Assembly: GCF_027111335.1 (NCBI RefSeq)
Contig: NZ_CP114288.1
Location: 1,550,001-1,614,000, forward strand
DNA: 64,000 nt
Reading direction: 5' to 3'
Source of the DNA: Flavobacterium aquiphilum
GTDB taxonomy: Bacteria; Bacteroidota; Bacteroidia; Flavobacteriales; Flavobacteriaceae
The notes under the pieces are model-generated. The model did no database searches. It was not told the DNA's origin and worked only from the letters and a program-made list of their open reading frames with translations. Positions 8,194 to 17,866 of this stretch are shown here, piece after piece. Both the position numbers and the translations under genes were made by a program. Within the stretch, counting starts at the first letter, position 1, and each line of letters starts with the position of its first letter.

Positions 8194-9696
8194 ATGATTT
8201 TTACAGCCAATAAAAACCCAGAGGATTTAAATAAATTATACGAAAGTTTAATTAAACAGCTTCCGAATATTATTTTTCAAATTCGGGTGAATTCCCAAAA
8301 ACAAATTGCTGTCGATTTCTTAAGTAAACCAATTGAGTTTTTAAATGAATTTTCGATAAATGAGTTTTTGGAAGATTCATATAAACTATCGAATTATAAA
8401 ATTTATGAGCCAGATTTAAAGGGTTTCTTAGATTCATATGAAAAGGCAATTACGAGCAATGAGAAATGGGAAATCGACTTTAGATTATTATTGCCTGAAA
8501 GTGGTTATAAATGGATTCGAATTGATGCAACACCCAAAAAGAATGATAACAATGAGGTTGTTTTTTATGGGTTGATTTCGGATGTAACGGTTGTAAAAGA
8601 ACAGGAAATACGATTAAAAGTAGCTGACGAAAGATATCACTTTGCTGTACAGGCTTCTGATAGGGGAGTTTGGGATTGGGATTTGATAACTGATAAAGTA
8701 TATTATTCTTCTGAGTCAATGAAAATACTGGAACTCACAGAATCAGATTTGGTTGCCGCGCCAGAAGAATGGGATGAAAGAGTACATCCAGATGACAGGG
8801 AAGAGTATTACGGTAACATAAATCTACATTTTGACAATAAAATTCCTTTTTATGAAACTTGCCACCGGGTTTTATGTAACGGCAAGTATAAATGGATTCT
8901 GGACAGGGGTAAAGTAATTGAAAGAGATTCAGATGGAAAACCGTTGCGAATCGTTGGTACTCACACCGATATTTCGGCACAAAAAGAAAGGGAGATTGAG
9001 CTGGCTAAAATGCTTGAAATCGTTAATATTCAAAATAATAAATTATTGAATTTTGCGCACATTGTTTCCCATAATTTGAGAACTCATAGCGGAAACATAA
9101 AGTCATTGTTGGATTTGAACAAAGAAGCGCTTTTGTCAGATGTTGATACTTTGAGTAATATTCAGATCGTTTCGGATGAATTGTTCTCAACCATAGAAAA
9201 CTTAAATGATTTGGTTAGCATATATGCCGAGAAGGAAAGTAATATGCAATCATTAAAAGTTAATAGTTTTATTGATAAAGTCCTGGATGTTTTGAACGAC
9301 TCAATTAAACAAAATGGAATTCAGGTCATGAATTATGTTTCAACCCAAGTAGAGGTGTTTTGTGTGCCGGCCTATTTGGAAAGTATCATGTTGAATCTCG
9401 TTACTAATGCAATTAAGTACTCGGATCCTAAAAAAGAACCAAAAATCATTTTTACGACTGAAGCCAATGATGATTTCGTTGTCTTAAATGTAAAAGACAA
9501 CGGGTTAGGAATTGATCTGGAAAAACATAGGGATTCTATTTTTGGATTGTACAAAACATTTCATAGAAACAACGATGCAAGGGGAGTTGGCTTATACCTG
9601 ACCAAAAACCAAATTGAAAATATGGGTGGTAAAATTGAAGTTGAAAGCACTCTTAACTTCGGAACTACTTTCAAAATCTACTTCAAAAAAGGATAA
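8194..9696 (+). CDS. Cytosolic PAS-domain sensor histidine kinase
   Basis: A 500-residue sensor kinase without transmembrane helices, so it senses an internal signal. There are two PAS domains: about 15-140, and a PAS_3 fold about 145-268 (GVWDWDL...HPDDREEYY...IVGTHTDIS). A dimerisation/phosphoacceptor helix follows with His293 in HIVSHNLRTHSGN. The ATP-binding domain (about 385-498) has N-box NLVTNAIKYSDPKKEP, G1 DNGLGIDLEKH and G2 GVGLYLTKNQIENMGG. No response regulator is adjacent, so it is an orphan kinase. The ligand is unknown; no haem or flavin motif is obvious. Confidence 0.92.
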   Translation: MIFTANKNPEDLNKLYESLIKQLPNIIFQIRVNSQKQIAVDFLSKPIEFLNEFSINEFLEDSYKLSNYKIYEPDLKGFLDSYEKAITSNEKWEIDFRLLLPESGYKWIRIDATPKKNDNNEVVFYGLISDVTVVKEQEIRLKVADERYHFAVQASDRGVWDWDLITDKVYYSSESMKILELTESDLVAAPEEWDERVHPDDREEYYGNINLHFDNKIPFYETCHRVLCNGKYKWILDRGKVIERDSDGKPLRIVGTHTDISAQKEREIELAKMLEIVNIQNNKLLNFAHIVSHNLRTHSGNIKSLLDLNKEALLSDVDTLSNIQIVSDELFSTIENLNDLVSIYAEKESNMQSLKVNSFIDKVLDVLNDSIKQNGIQVMNYVSTQVEVFCVPAYLESIMLNLVTNAIKYSDPKKEPKIIFTTEANDDFVVLNVKDNGLGIDLEKHRDSIFGLYKTFHRNNDARGVGLYLTKNQIENMGGKIEVESTLNFGTTFKIYFKKG

Positions 9697-9716
9697 TAGC
9701 TTATCGAAAATAATAA

Positions 9717-9801
9717 GGAGCGAATGATAAGGCTTTGTCGGCAGGCATGGGTTCCTGCTGTCGCCTTTATCTCTGCGAGGATATCGGCTTCATCAGGGCT
9801 A
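9717..9801 (-). repeat. Five-copy intergenic element, copy A
   Basis: Read on the minus strand it begins TAGCCCTGATGAAGCC, contains GACAGCAGGAAC and ends near ATTCGCTCC. It shares borders and internal blocks with copies at 16764, 22285, 41486 and 46256. It lies between the histidine kinase and rny. Confidence 0.65.
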
Positions 9802-9835
9802 AAGAGCCGTCAAAGTTCATTTTTGGATAAATAAT

Positions 9836-9878
9836 AAATTCCAAATCCCAATCTGTAAATTGGAATTTGGAATTTATA
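9836..9878 (-). terminator. Palindrome downstream of rny, possible terminator
   Basis: AAATTCCAAATCCCAAT is nearly complementary to ATTGGAATTTGGAATTT after a short loop. Position 20 nt past the rny stop fits a terminator, but no strong T-run follows. Confidence 0.5.
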
Positions 9879-9897
9879 TTTTGAACCCTTTCGGTTT

Positions 9898-11460
9898 TTA
9901 TTTTGCTATGTTTACGGCTCTTGTTTCTCTGATTACAGTGACTTTCACTTGACCTGGATAAGTCATTTCAGTTTGTATTTTTTGAGAAATTTCAAATGAT
10001 AAATTTGCGGCATTCTCATCAGATACTTTTTCGCTTTCTACAATTACACGAAGTTCTCTACCAGCTTGGATTGCATAAGCATTTTTCACACCGCTAAATC
10101 CGTAAGCAACATCTTCAAGATCTTTCAGACGTTGGATGTAAGAATCCAAAACTTGTCTTCTCGCACCTGGTCTTGCTCCCGAAATAGCATCACAAACTTG
10201 GATGATTGGTGAAAGTAATGATTTCATTTCTATTTCGTCGTGGTGAGCTCCAATCGCGTTACAAACTTCTTCTTTCTCACCGTATTTTTCGGCCCATTGC
10301 ATACCTAATAATGCGTGTGGTAAATCACTTTCTGCATCCGGTACTTTACCAATATCGTGAAGTAATCCAGCTCTTTTGGCAAGTTTTACGTTCAATCCTA
10401 ATTCAGCAGCCATGATTCCGCAAAGTTTAGAAACCTCACGGGAGTGTTGCAATAAATTTTGTCCGTAAGAAGAACGGTATTTCATTCTACCAACTACTTT
10501 GATCAATTCTGGGTGTAAACCGTGAATTCCTAGATCGATTACAGTACGTTTACCTACTTCAATGATTTCGTCATCAATTTGTTTAGTTGTTTTGGCAACA
10601 ACTTCTTCAATACGTGCAGGGTGGATACGTCCGTCTGTAACTAGCTTATGTAGAGCCAAACGAGCAATTTCTCTTCTCACTGGGTCAAAACAAGAAAGTA
10701 TGATAGCCTCTGGAGTGTCGTCAACGATAATCTCAACTCCGGTTGCTGCTTCAAGTGCACGGATGTTTCTACCTTCACGTCCAATGATTCTACCTTTCAC
10801 GTCATCCGATTCGATGTTGAAAACTGAAACGCAGTTTTCTACTGCTTCTTCAGTACCAACTCTTTGAATCGTGTTGATGATGATTTTTTTGGCTTCTTGT
10901 TGTGCTGTTAACTTAGCCTCCTCGATAGTCTCCTGAATGTGAGACATGGCTTTGCTCTTCGCTTCATTTTTAAGGCCTTCAACAAGCTGTTCTTTGGCTT
11001 CTTCTGCTGATAATCCGGAGATAACTTCTAGTTGTTGTAATTGACTTTTGTGAAGTCTTTCAACCTCTTGTTGTTTTTTATCTAAATTTTCGATTTTTGA
11101 ATTGTATTCAGCGGTCTTAGCTTCAAAATCATCATTAACTTTTTTTGCTTTTGATAATTCGTTTGAAACTTGAGATTCTTTATCGCGCACTCTTTTTTCT
11201 ACTTCAGCGACTTTTTTGTCTCTGGCTAGAATTACTTGTTCGTGCTCTGCTTTTAATTCAATGAATTTTTCTTTTGCCTGAAGAATTTTATCTTTTTTAA
11301 TATTTTCGGCCTCAAGAGTAGCATCTTTTAGGATAGAAGCGGCTTCCTTTTTTGCGCCTTTGATCATATTAGAGATGTTGCTTTTTTCGATGATTTTGGC
11401 AATACCAAATCCAATTGCAATACCTATAACTGCTGAAATAATTATTGTTATGATTTCCAT
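9898..11460 (-). CDS. rny: Ribonuclease Y
   Basis: Membrane-anchored endoribonuclease that starts mRNA decay. The 520 residues show a single N-terminal transmembrane helix (about 3-22) and a long charged coiled coil (about 30-190). A KH RNA-binding domain follows (about 205-270, [21 protein letters not shown]). The HD phosphohydrolase domain (about 330-430) has metal ligands in HSREVSKL and [11 protein letters not shown]. Length is that of the family. It is the last gene of a zapA-6S RNA-rny arrangement on this strand. Confidence 0.97.
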   Translation of the reverse strand: MEIITIIISAVIGIAIGFGIAKIIEKSNISNMIKGAKKEAASILKDATLEAENIKKDKILQAKEKFIELKAEHEQVILARDKKVAEVEKRVRDKESQVSNELSKAKKVNDDFEAKTAEYNSKIENLDKKQQEVERLHKSQLQQLEVISGLSAEEAKEQLVEGLKNEAKSKAMSHIQETIEEAKLTAQQEAKKIIINTIQRVGTEEAVENCVSVFNIESDDVKGRIIGREGRNIRALEAATGVEIIVDDTPEAIILSCFDPVRREIARLALHKLVTDGRIHPARIEEVVAKTTKQIDDEIIEVGKRTVIDLGIHGLHPELIKVVGRMKYRSSYGQNLLQHSREVSKLCGIMAAELGLNVKLAKRAGLLHDIGKVPDAESDLPHALLGMQWAEKYGEKEEVCNAIGAHHDEIEMKSLLSPIIQVCDAISGARPGARRQVLDSYIQRLKDLEDVAYGFSGVKNAYAIQAGRELRVIVESEKVSDENAANLSFEISQKIQTEMTYPGQVKVTVIRETRAVNIAK

Positions 11461-11482
11461 GTTTGTTAAAAAATTAATATAT

Positions 11483-11646
11483 AAAAAAAGCCTACATTAG
11501 AAGTTGTATAAACTCGTATAGACAAGTTTTGAGCTAACTCACTGTTCAAGTTTCCTCGCCGAAGCGTGGCATGCTATAGTAGTGACGATTTGCTCATTCT
11601 AAATTGTTAGTGTTGAGTTTACCAATATGAACTAATGTAGGCAGTA
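11483..11646 (-). ncRNA. ssrS: 6S RNA (flavobacterial type)
   Basis: On the minus strand the gap between zapA and rny starts GCCTACATTAG (11642-11632) and ends with its exact complement CTAATGTAGGC (11500-11490), followed at once by TTTTTTTATAT. This is a 153-nt RNA closed by an 11-bp terminal stem with a terminator-like tail. The interior is a long AT-rich interrupted helix with a GC-richer apical part (GCCACGCTTCGGCGAGG). A closing stem, large central bubble and location next to zapA are hallmarks of 6S RNA, which mimics an open promoter and sequesters RNA polymerase; a flavobacterial form (6S-Flavo) has been described. Covariance-model confirmation was not possible here. Confidence 0.8.
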
Positions 11647-11675
11647 TCTTAGTCTATGTAAAGAACGTTCGTTTT

Positions 11676-11969
11676 CTATTTTTCGAGATAGTCGTCCAAA
11701 AGCAAATTGATTTTGTTTAATCTGTCAATGGTTTCTTCACCATTTATAATGTTATCAATCTGTTTTTGTTCTACTTGAGAAGCAAATTGTAAAGCACACA
11801 TTGCCAATACATCTTGCTTGTCTCTCACGGCATAATTTTCTTCAAATTGCTTTATCATCGCATCAATTTTTCTGGAAGCACTCCTAAGTCCTTCTTCCTG
11901 AGCAAAATCTACCGTTAATGGGTAAACCCTGTCAGCAATTGATATTTTAATTTTAAGCTTTTCGTCCAT
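11676..11969 (-). CDS. zapA: Cell division protein ZapA
   Basis: A 97-residue FtsZ-ring-associated protein that bundles FtsZ filaments. The N-terminal beta-rich domain (MDEKLKIKISIADRVYPLTV, about 1-25) and the C-terminal helix that forms the tetrameric coiled coil (about 60-97) are typical. Seven bases upstream ends a second coiled-coil gene, so the pair is probably co-transcribed. The 6S RNA follows immediately downstream. Confidence 0.93.
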   Translation of the reverse strand: MDEKLKIKISIADRVYPLTVDFAQEEGLRSASRKIDAMIKQFEENYAVRDKQDVLAMCALQFASQVEQKQIDNIINGEETIDRLNKINLLLDDYLEK

Positions 11970-11976
11970 TTTTTTA

Positions 11977-12267
11977 TTAATCTGATAGCTGGGCTATGCA
12001 GTAATCAATTTCACGAATTATTGAATTTATTTTAAGCTTTGTATCTCTCTTATTGTCGTCGCTGCCTAATAATGTATTGGCTATTTTGAGCGTTTCCAGT
12101 TGTGTTTTTAACGTTTCAATCTCTTTGGATTGGTTTTGTATCAACAGTGCAGCATTTTTTAACTCTATCTGTAATTCTTGATTGTTTTGCTCTAAACTTT
12201 TTATTTTTAAAAAAAGTTTTCCAATCTTATTTTCTAGAGTATCAATTATTTCTGCAATCACACTCAT
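11977..12267 (-). CDS. Small coiled-coil protein upstream of zapA
   Basis: A 96-residue protein consisting almost entirely of heptad-type coiled coil (about 5-70, e.g. IKSLEQNNQELQIELKNAAL) with a short C-terminal helix. It has no signal peptide. Its place directly upstream of zapA, 7 nt apart, is conserved in flavobacteria as far as I recall. The likely role is a cell-division accessory analogous to ZapB, but this is inference from context and shape, since coiled coils give little homology signal. Confidence 0.75.
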   Translation of the reverse strand: MSVIAEIIDTLENKIGKLFLKIKSLEQNNQELQIELKNAALLIQNQSKEIETLKTQLETLKIANTLLGSDDNKRDTKLKINSIIREIDYCIAQLSD

Positions 12268-12536
12268 TATAATTCCTATTCATTACTTAATCTTACAAAG
12301 TTAGTATTCCTTTTTATTAATGCAATATTTTATCGATTTTTTTACGTTAAATTAATTAACTATTTGTAGATCAAATGATTAAATTTTGTATTTGTTTTAC
12401 CTTGTGAGGATAGCTTCCTTTTTTTATCTTAGCGAAAATGTATTCTATGAAATGAGCATGTATAGAAATTGATTCTTAGAACTGATCAAGATATGCGAAT
12501 TACAAATGATCGTTGAAAATAAATATATACTTACCT

Positions 12537-14234
12537 ATGAAATTTTCCCTTTTATCTATCCTTTTTACCAGTTTTCTTTTTGCTCAAACAAATTACCCGA
12601 AGAATTATTTTCGTCCTCCATTAGATATACCTTTACAATTGTCAGGGAATTTTGGTGAATTGAGACCCAATCATTTTCACGCGGGTTTTGATATGAAAAC
12701 ACTTCAAAAAGAAGGCCTGGAAGTACATGCTGTTGCTGACGGTTATGTATCCAGAATTAAGATTTCTACTTTTGGAAATGGAAAAACTATTTATATCGAT
12801 CACCCAAACGGATTTACTTCAGTGTATGGCCATTTGCAAAGAGCTACGGATTCGATTGAGAGTTTTATAAAGAAAACGCATTATAAAGAACAGTCTTTTG
12901 AAATTGAAATGTATTTCAAGCCCAATGAAATGCCAGTTAAAAAAGGACAATTAATTGCACTTTCTGGAAATACGGGTGCTTCTGAGGGGCCACATCTTCA
13001 TTTTGAATTTAGGGATACTAAAACCGAGAAAATTATTAACCCGATGTTCTTTGGTTTTGACGCCTTGATGAAGGACACGAAGAAACCGATTGTTACCAAC
13101 TTGTATGCTTATCCGTTGGATTCCAAAACAACCGTAAATCATTCGCAGCGTCCTATACCGATTAATTTATCGCTGCAAAAGGACGGAACTTATATGGCTG
13201 ATAAAGTTGTTGCCAACGGTAAAATTGGTTTTGGAGTCATAGCTTATGATTACGATGATGTTTCTTTTAATCGAAATGGAGTTTTTGATGTGAATTTGAC
13301 CTGCAACGGAAAATCGATTTTTGGTTACCAATTCAATACGTATGCATTTGATGAAATGCGATATGTAAATGCTTTAATCGATTATGCAAAATATAAAAAG
13401 ACAGGACAAAGGATTCAAAAATTGTTTATGGATCCGCCATATAATTTAAGCATTATTAAGGCTGATGAATCAAATGGCGTTTTGGTACCCCAGCCCAACC
13501 TGACTTCGGTTTGTGGTTTACAGGTTTCCGATTATTATGGAAACAAAACGATAATTTCTATTCCGGTCGAATATGATATGTTGACTCCAATAATCGAAAA
13601 AGAATCGGCTGTCGCTAATTACGTTGTGAAAGCTTCAAAAGATTGCTTTTTTGAAAAAAATAAGTGTTCAGTATTTTTTCCGGCAGGGACATTTTACAAC
13701 GATTTTAATTTGAATTTTGATGTAAAGGATGATGTTATGACAGTTCACGAAGATATTGTACCAGCGCACACCAACTTTACAATTACAATGGCGAGTGATG
13801 CTTTTCCTGCTAATAAAAAAGACAAAGTTTTCATTGGGAGAATAGAAGGCAACAGAGTAAGTTATAATTCGACTCGTGAAAAAAACAATGTTTATGAAAC
13901 CAGAGTGAAATTATTGGGACGTTATAAGTTAGCGATTGACACAATAGCGCCAACAATAAAAATTGCAAAACCTATTGAAGGGAAAAGATTGGATAATCAG
14001 AAATTACTTCAGGTAAGCATTTCGGATAATATGTCGGGGATTAAATCGTATAATGGTTATCTAAACGGGAAATGGATTTTGATGGAGTATGATAACAAAA
14101 CAGGGGTTTTGACACATGACTTTAGTGACGGAATTGTTGCTGAGGGAGAGAATCAATTAAAACTTGTTGTTGTTGATAATGTAGGGAATTCTTCTACCTT
14201 TGAAACTCGTTTTTTAAGAAATCAAAAACAGTAA
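12537..14234 (+). CDS. Secreted M23-family peptidase (LytM-like)
   Basis: 565 residues from the ATG at 12537, chosen because it starts directly at the signal peptide MKFSLLSILFTSFLFAQ; an in-frame TTG at 12513 would place eight extra residues before it. The N-terminal half holds a zinc metallopeptidase domain with HFHAGFDMKT (H-x3-D) and GPHLHFEFRD (HxH), so the metal site looks complete. The C-terminal half (about 190-565) is beta-rich with an Ig-like segment near 470-560. It probably cleaves peptidoglycan cross-links or controls such an enzyme in the periplasm. Twelve bases separate it from the TonB receptor gene. Confidence 0.92.
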   Translation: MKFSLLSILFTSFLFAQTNYPKNYFRPPLDIPLQLSGNFGELRPNHFHAGFDMKTLQKEGLEVHAVADGYVSRIKISTFGNGKTIYIDHPNGFTSVYGHLQRATDSIESFIKKTHYKEQSFEIEMYFKPNEMPVKKGQLIALSGNTGASEGPHLHFEFRDTKTEKIINPMFFGFDALMKDTKKPIVTNLYAYPLDSKTTVNHSQRPIPINLSLQKDGTYMADKVVANGKIGFGVIAYDYDDVSFNRNGVFDVNLTCNGKSIFGYQFNTYAFDEMRYVNALIDYAKYKKTGQRIQKLFMDPPYNLSIIKADESNGVLVPQPNLTSVCGLQVSDYYGNKTIISIPVEYDMLTPIIEKESAVANYVVKASKDCFFEKNKCSVFFPAGTFYNDFNLNFDVKDDVMTVHEDIVPAHTNFTITMASDAFPANKKDKVFIGRIEGNRVSYNSTREKNNVYETRVKLLGRYKLAIDTIAPTIKIAKPIEGKRLDNQKLLQVSISDNMSGIKSYNGYLNGKWILMEYDNKTGVLTHDFSDGIVAEGENQLKLVVVDNVGNSSTFETRFLRNQKQ

Positions 14235-14246
14235 AAGTAAAATCAA

Positions 14247-16712
14247 TTGAATATTTCTAAATCCCTTTGCCTTTTTATTTTTTTATGGATGGGAATGTAT
14301 TCATTTGCTCAAACGGCTTTTGTAAAAGGGATCGTTTTGAACGAAAAAAACCTTCCGGTTGAAGGCGTGAATGTATCGTGCTCCGATTCTAAAACTCAAA
14401 CTAATGGAAAGGGGTTTTATCAAATTGCTGTCCCTTCGAATCAAAATGTAATCGTTGAATTTACACATGTCTCTTTAAAAAAAGTTAGTTTAAAACTTTT
14501 ATTATCCTCAAATGAAGTTTATGAGTTCAACATGAATATGAACGCTTATGAGGAGCAGATGGGAGAGGTTGTAATCAATAGCAATAATAAAAAAACGGTT
14601 CAGGGTATTATTACTTTTGAAGCCAAGGACATTCGTTTTATTCCTGGAGCCAATGCCGGTATCGAAAATGTTTTGAAAACATTGCCGGGAGTCAATTCGA
14701 ATAATGAATTGAGTACACAATATTCTGTTCGTGGCGGTAATTATGACGAGAATTTGGTTTACGTGAATGAGGTCGAAGTTTATCGTCCATTTTTGATTCG
14801 GTCTGGACAACAGGAAGGATTAAGTTTTACGAATACTGATTTGGTTCAGAATATAGAATTCTCGGCGGGAGGTTTTCAGGCGAAATATGGAGACAAAATG
14901 TCTTCGGTTTTGGACATTACTTATAGAAACCCAACACAATTTGGTGCCAATCTTGAAATAAGCTTTCTTGGCGGAAGCCTTTCTGTCGATGCAGTTTCAA
15001 AAGATAAAAAATGGTCGGCGATTACGGGAATAAGGTATCGAAATAACAGCCTACTTGTGAATAGTCAGGAAACGCAAACCAATTATACTCCAACTTTTGC
15101 CGATTTGCAAACTAATATCAATTATCAGGCTTCATCCAAATGGCAATGGAGTTTTCTAGGAAATATTTCTCAAAATAAGTATTTGTATCAACCATTGACA
15201 CGTCAAACCAATTTTGGTACAGCCGATGCTCCAATGGCTCTTGCTGTTTATTACAATGGTATAGAAAAAGATAAATACAGTACTTATTTTGGTGCATTAA
15301 AAACGACCTATGAGGTGGATGATACTTTTACACTGAAAATTATTGGCTCCGTATTTCATACCATCGAGCAGGAATATTTTGATATTTATGCGCAATACCG
15401 TTTGGGTGAAGTTGATACAAATATCGGTTCGGATACTTATGGTGATATAACTTATTCAAGAGGCGTGGGTTCGCAGCTCAATCACGCTCGAAATGATTTG
15501 GATGCTTTAATTGCCAATTTGGAAGTGAAGGGTTTGAAAAACTGGAAGCAAAATCAAATCGAATGGGGAGTAAAATACACCAGAGAAAATATCCGTGATC
15601 GAATTTCGGAATGGGAAGTTATTGACTCGGCTGGATTTTCTATACGACCGCCAATTGTATTGCCCAAAAATGATGAGCCTTATCAGCCTTATGAAGGTCT
15701 GTTGATTCCTTACCAATATGTAAAAGTCAAAAACTTCACCAACATTAACCGATTTTCGGCTTATGCGCAATGGGGACGAAAAGATAACTGGGGAAGAAAT
15801 GAAATTTGGTATAATTTGGGTGCCCGAATGCAGAGTTGGGAAGTGACGGGAGATAATTTAGAAAGCAATTTGCAAACTGTTTTTAGTCCGAGGGGGCAAT
15901 TTGCCATCAAACCCGATTGGAAAAAAGATATGCTTTTTAGGTTTACTGTTGGGGTTTATAGTCAACCTCCTTTTTATAGGGAGTTGCGCGATTATAACGG
16001 CGTGGTACAGCCTGATGTTAAAGCTCAAAAATCTTTAAATTTTGTTTTGGGAAATGATTATAGTTTCAAAATGTGGCAACGACCTTTTAAATTGGTTACC
16101 GAAGCTTATTATAAAAAGATGACAGATGTGAATCCTTATACGATTGATAATGTAAGGATTCGTTATGCAGCAGACAATAATGCGGTTGCCTATGCGCAAG
16201 GATTGGATTTGCGCTTGAATGGTGAATTTGTTCCGGGAACGGATTCGTGGGTTAGTTTCGGTTATATGAAAACTGAAGAGAATATCGATAATAGAGGATA
16301 TATTTCTAGACCAACTGACCAACGCTTGAAATTTGGACTTTTATTTCAAGACTATATGCCAAAGATTCCGAGTTTGAAATTGTATTTGAATTTGGTTTAC
16401 AATACTGGATTACCGGGTGGTTCACCTGCTTATGCTGATCCTTATTTGTACCAAAACCGATTGAAGGATTATCGTCGTGCAGATGTAGGGTTTTCAAAAG
16501 TTTTTATCGATCAGAAAACGGGAATGTCAAAGAAGAAGTTTTTCAAGAACTTTAAAGAATTGTCTTTAGGATTTGAGATTTTCAATCTTTTTGATAATCA
16601 GAATGCTATAACGAATACTTGGGTTCGGGATGTTTATACGAAAACGGAATATGCAATTCCAAATTATATGACCACACGAGTTTTTAACTTGAAGTTGAAT
16701 GTGAGGTTGTAG
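14247..16712 (+). CDS. TonB-dependent receptor with carboxypeptidase-like N-terminus
   Basis: An 821-residue outer-membrane active transporter. A TTG start at 14247 is chosen because it yields a complete signal peptide (1-22, ending SFA-Q). A carboxypeptidase-regulatory-like domain (about 24-105, VKGIVLNEKNLPVEGVNVSC) precedes a TonB plug (about 125-235, with YSVRGGNYDENLVYVNEVEV) and a 22-strand-type barrel ending in VFNLKLNVRL. No SusD partner is adjacent, so the substrate is unlikely to be a typical SusCD glycan. Linkage to the M23 peptidase is the only functional clue. Confidence 0.92.
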   Translation: MNISKSLCLFIFLWMGMYSFAQTAFVKGIVLNEKNLPVEGVNVSCSDSKTQTNGKGFYQIAVPSNQNVIVEFTHVSLKKVSLKLLLSSNEVYEFNMNMNAYEEQMGEVVINSNNKKTVQGIITFEAKDIRFIPGANAGIENVLKTLPGVNSNNELSTQYSVRGGNYDENLVYVNEVEVYRPFLIRSGQQEGLSFTNTDLVQNIEFSAGGFQAKYGDKMSSVLDITYRNPTQFGANLEISFLGGSLSVDAVSKDKKWSAITGIRYRNNSLLVNSQETQTNYTPTFADLQTNINYQASSKWQWSFLGNISQNKYLYQPLTRQTNFGTADAPMALAVYYNGIEKDKYSTYFGALKTTYEVDDTFTLKIIGSVFHTIEQEYFDIYAQYRLGEVDTNIGSDTYGDITYSRGVGSQLNHARNDLDALIANLEVKGLKNWKQNQIEWGVKYTRENIRDRISEWEVIDSAGFSIRPPIVLPKNDEPYQPYEGLLIPYQYVKVKNFTNINRFSAYAQWGRKDNWGRNEIWYNLGARMQSWEVTGDNLESNLQTVFSPRGQFAIKPDWKKDMLFRFTVGVYSQPPFYRELRDYNGVVQPDVKAQKSLNFVLGNDYSFKMWQRPFKLVTEAYYKKMTDVNPYTIDNVRIRYAADNNAVAYAQGLDLRLNGEFVPGTDSWVSFGYMKTEENIDNRGYISRPTDQRLKFGLLFQDYMPKIPSLKLYLNLVYNTGLPGGSPAYADPYLYQNRLKDYRRADVGFSKVFIDQKTGMSKKKFFKNFKELSLGFEIFNLFDNQNAITNTWVRDVYTKTEYAIPNYMTTRVFNLKLNVRL

Positions 16713-16763
16713 TCTTTGAAGATTGTTTTTGGAGTAACTGTAAAAAGCAAAAATGCTGGTTTT

Positions 16764-16895
16764 TAGCCCCGATTACTTCGTCAGTTCGCTTTGCTCGTGT
16801 GAAGCGACATCCTTTTCCTTTTTTCTTTAAAAAGGAAAAGATATAGCGGATAGCGGGAACAATGCTTGCTGAAAAGGCTTAATGTTTCTGCTCCC
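16764..16895 (+). repeat. Five-copy intergenic element, copy B
   Basis: Begins TAGCCCCGATTACTTCG. It has a central hairpin (CCTTTTCCTTTTT / AAAAAGGAAAAG) and then GCGGATAGCGGGAAC, and ends TTTCTGCTCCC. This is one of the more complete copies of the family. Confidence 0.7.
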
Positions 16896-17011
16896 AAAAA
16901 TAAATATTCGACTTTTTTTGATGAATGAGAGGGAGAATAAAATCTGTTGTATAGTTTCTTCCGATTTTTAAAAATGATTACATTTGAGATTATTTTAAAT
17001 AGTAAAATATT

Positions 17012-17734
17012 ATGAGAGGATCACATTTCGCCTATATTGGGATTTCACTTTTGCTTTTGGCAAGTTGTAAAGAGGAGGTTGAAAAACCGAAAGTGATTTA
17101 TGGAGCGTCCAAAGGAGTAAGGGAGGCCGCCAAAGTGGATACCACTCAGATAGAAATTGCCGATTTGCCGATACAACTGGAAGGAACGAATTATTTGATA
17201 CATCCGGTGGGGGATTTGAATGTGTTTGAAAAAGGTTCGAAAAACAGATATGGATCTTCGAGCGTGAATGATGCGAGTTTTACGATATCGAACGCTTCGG
17301 AGAATGAAATTACGGGTTATTTACAGAATCTTAAATTTCAAAGAATTGGTTCCGATTCGATAAAAGCCTTGACAGATAAGACTGTTTTGATTCAGACTGC
17401 AACTTACCTGAAAGATGTTTCTGCTAAAATAAAGAGACAAATTATGGTGTATTCAATGATGGATATTGACACCAATAAAGATGGAAAATTGGATGTGAGC
17501 GATATTACGACCTTGTATTTGAGTGATATTAGCGGAGAGAATTTTACTAAAGTTTCACCCGATTTTCAGGAACTGATAGATTGGAATTTAATCGAATCGC
17601 AAAAGCGACTGTATTTTAGAACGGTTGAAGATACCAGCAAGAATGGAAAATTTGATAGTAAAGATGTGGTGCATTACTATTATATTGACTTAACAAGTAA
17701 AGATTGGAAAGCGGAGAGTTATAATCCGATCTAG
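17012..17734 (+). CDS. Lipoprotein with Ca-binding-like loops, unknown function
   Basis: 240 residues with a lipoprotein signal (lipobox LLLLASC, Cys about 19) and no family I recognise. Two acidic loops resemble dockerin/EF-hand calcium loops: DIDTNKDGKLDVSDITTLYL (about 151-170) and EDTSKNGKFDSKDVVHYYY (about 207-225). Both have the D-x-[ND]-x-[DN]-G-x-[LF]-D pattern and a trailing Asp. Both sit in similar contexts (K..D..LYL/YYI), suggesting an internal duplication. It may be an envelope protein stabilised by Ca2+. It stands alone in its strand block. Confidence 0.75.
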   Translation: MRGSHFAYIGISLLLLASCKEEVEKPKVIYGASKGVREAAKVDTTQIEIADLPIQLEGTNYLIHPVGDLNVFEKGSKNRYGSSSVNDASFTISNASENEITGYLQNLKFQRIGSDSIKALTDKTVLIQTATYLKDVSAKIKRQIMVYSMMDIDTNKDGKLDVSDITTLYLSDISGENFTKVSPDFQELIDWNLIESQKRLYFRTVEDTSKNGKFDSKDVVHYYYIDLTSKDWKAESYNPI

Positions 17735-17754
17735 AAATCACAAAATATATTTTT

Positions 17755-17820
17755 TACCATTAAGATATTAAGGAAGTTAAGTATGCGTAATGCTTAATGA
17801 AACTTAATATCTTAATGGTA
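17755..17820. terminator. Perfect 18-bp inverted repeat between convergent genes
   Basis: TACCATTAAGATATTAAG (17755-17772) and its exact reverse complement (17803-17820), followed by a T-run, with A/T-rich flanks on both sides. It probably acts as a bidirectional terminator for the lipoprotein and DUF2971 genes, and its loop again contains TTAAG words. Confidence 0.75.
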
Positions 17821-17866
17821 ATTTTTTTTTAAATTTTTGATAGGTGTAATTTCTAGCTCAAAAATC

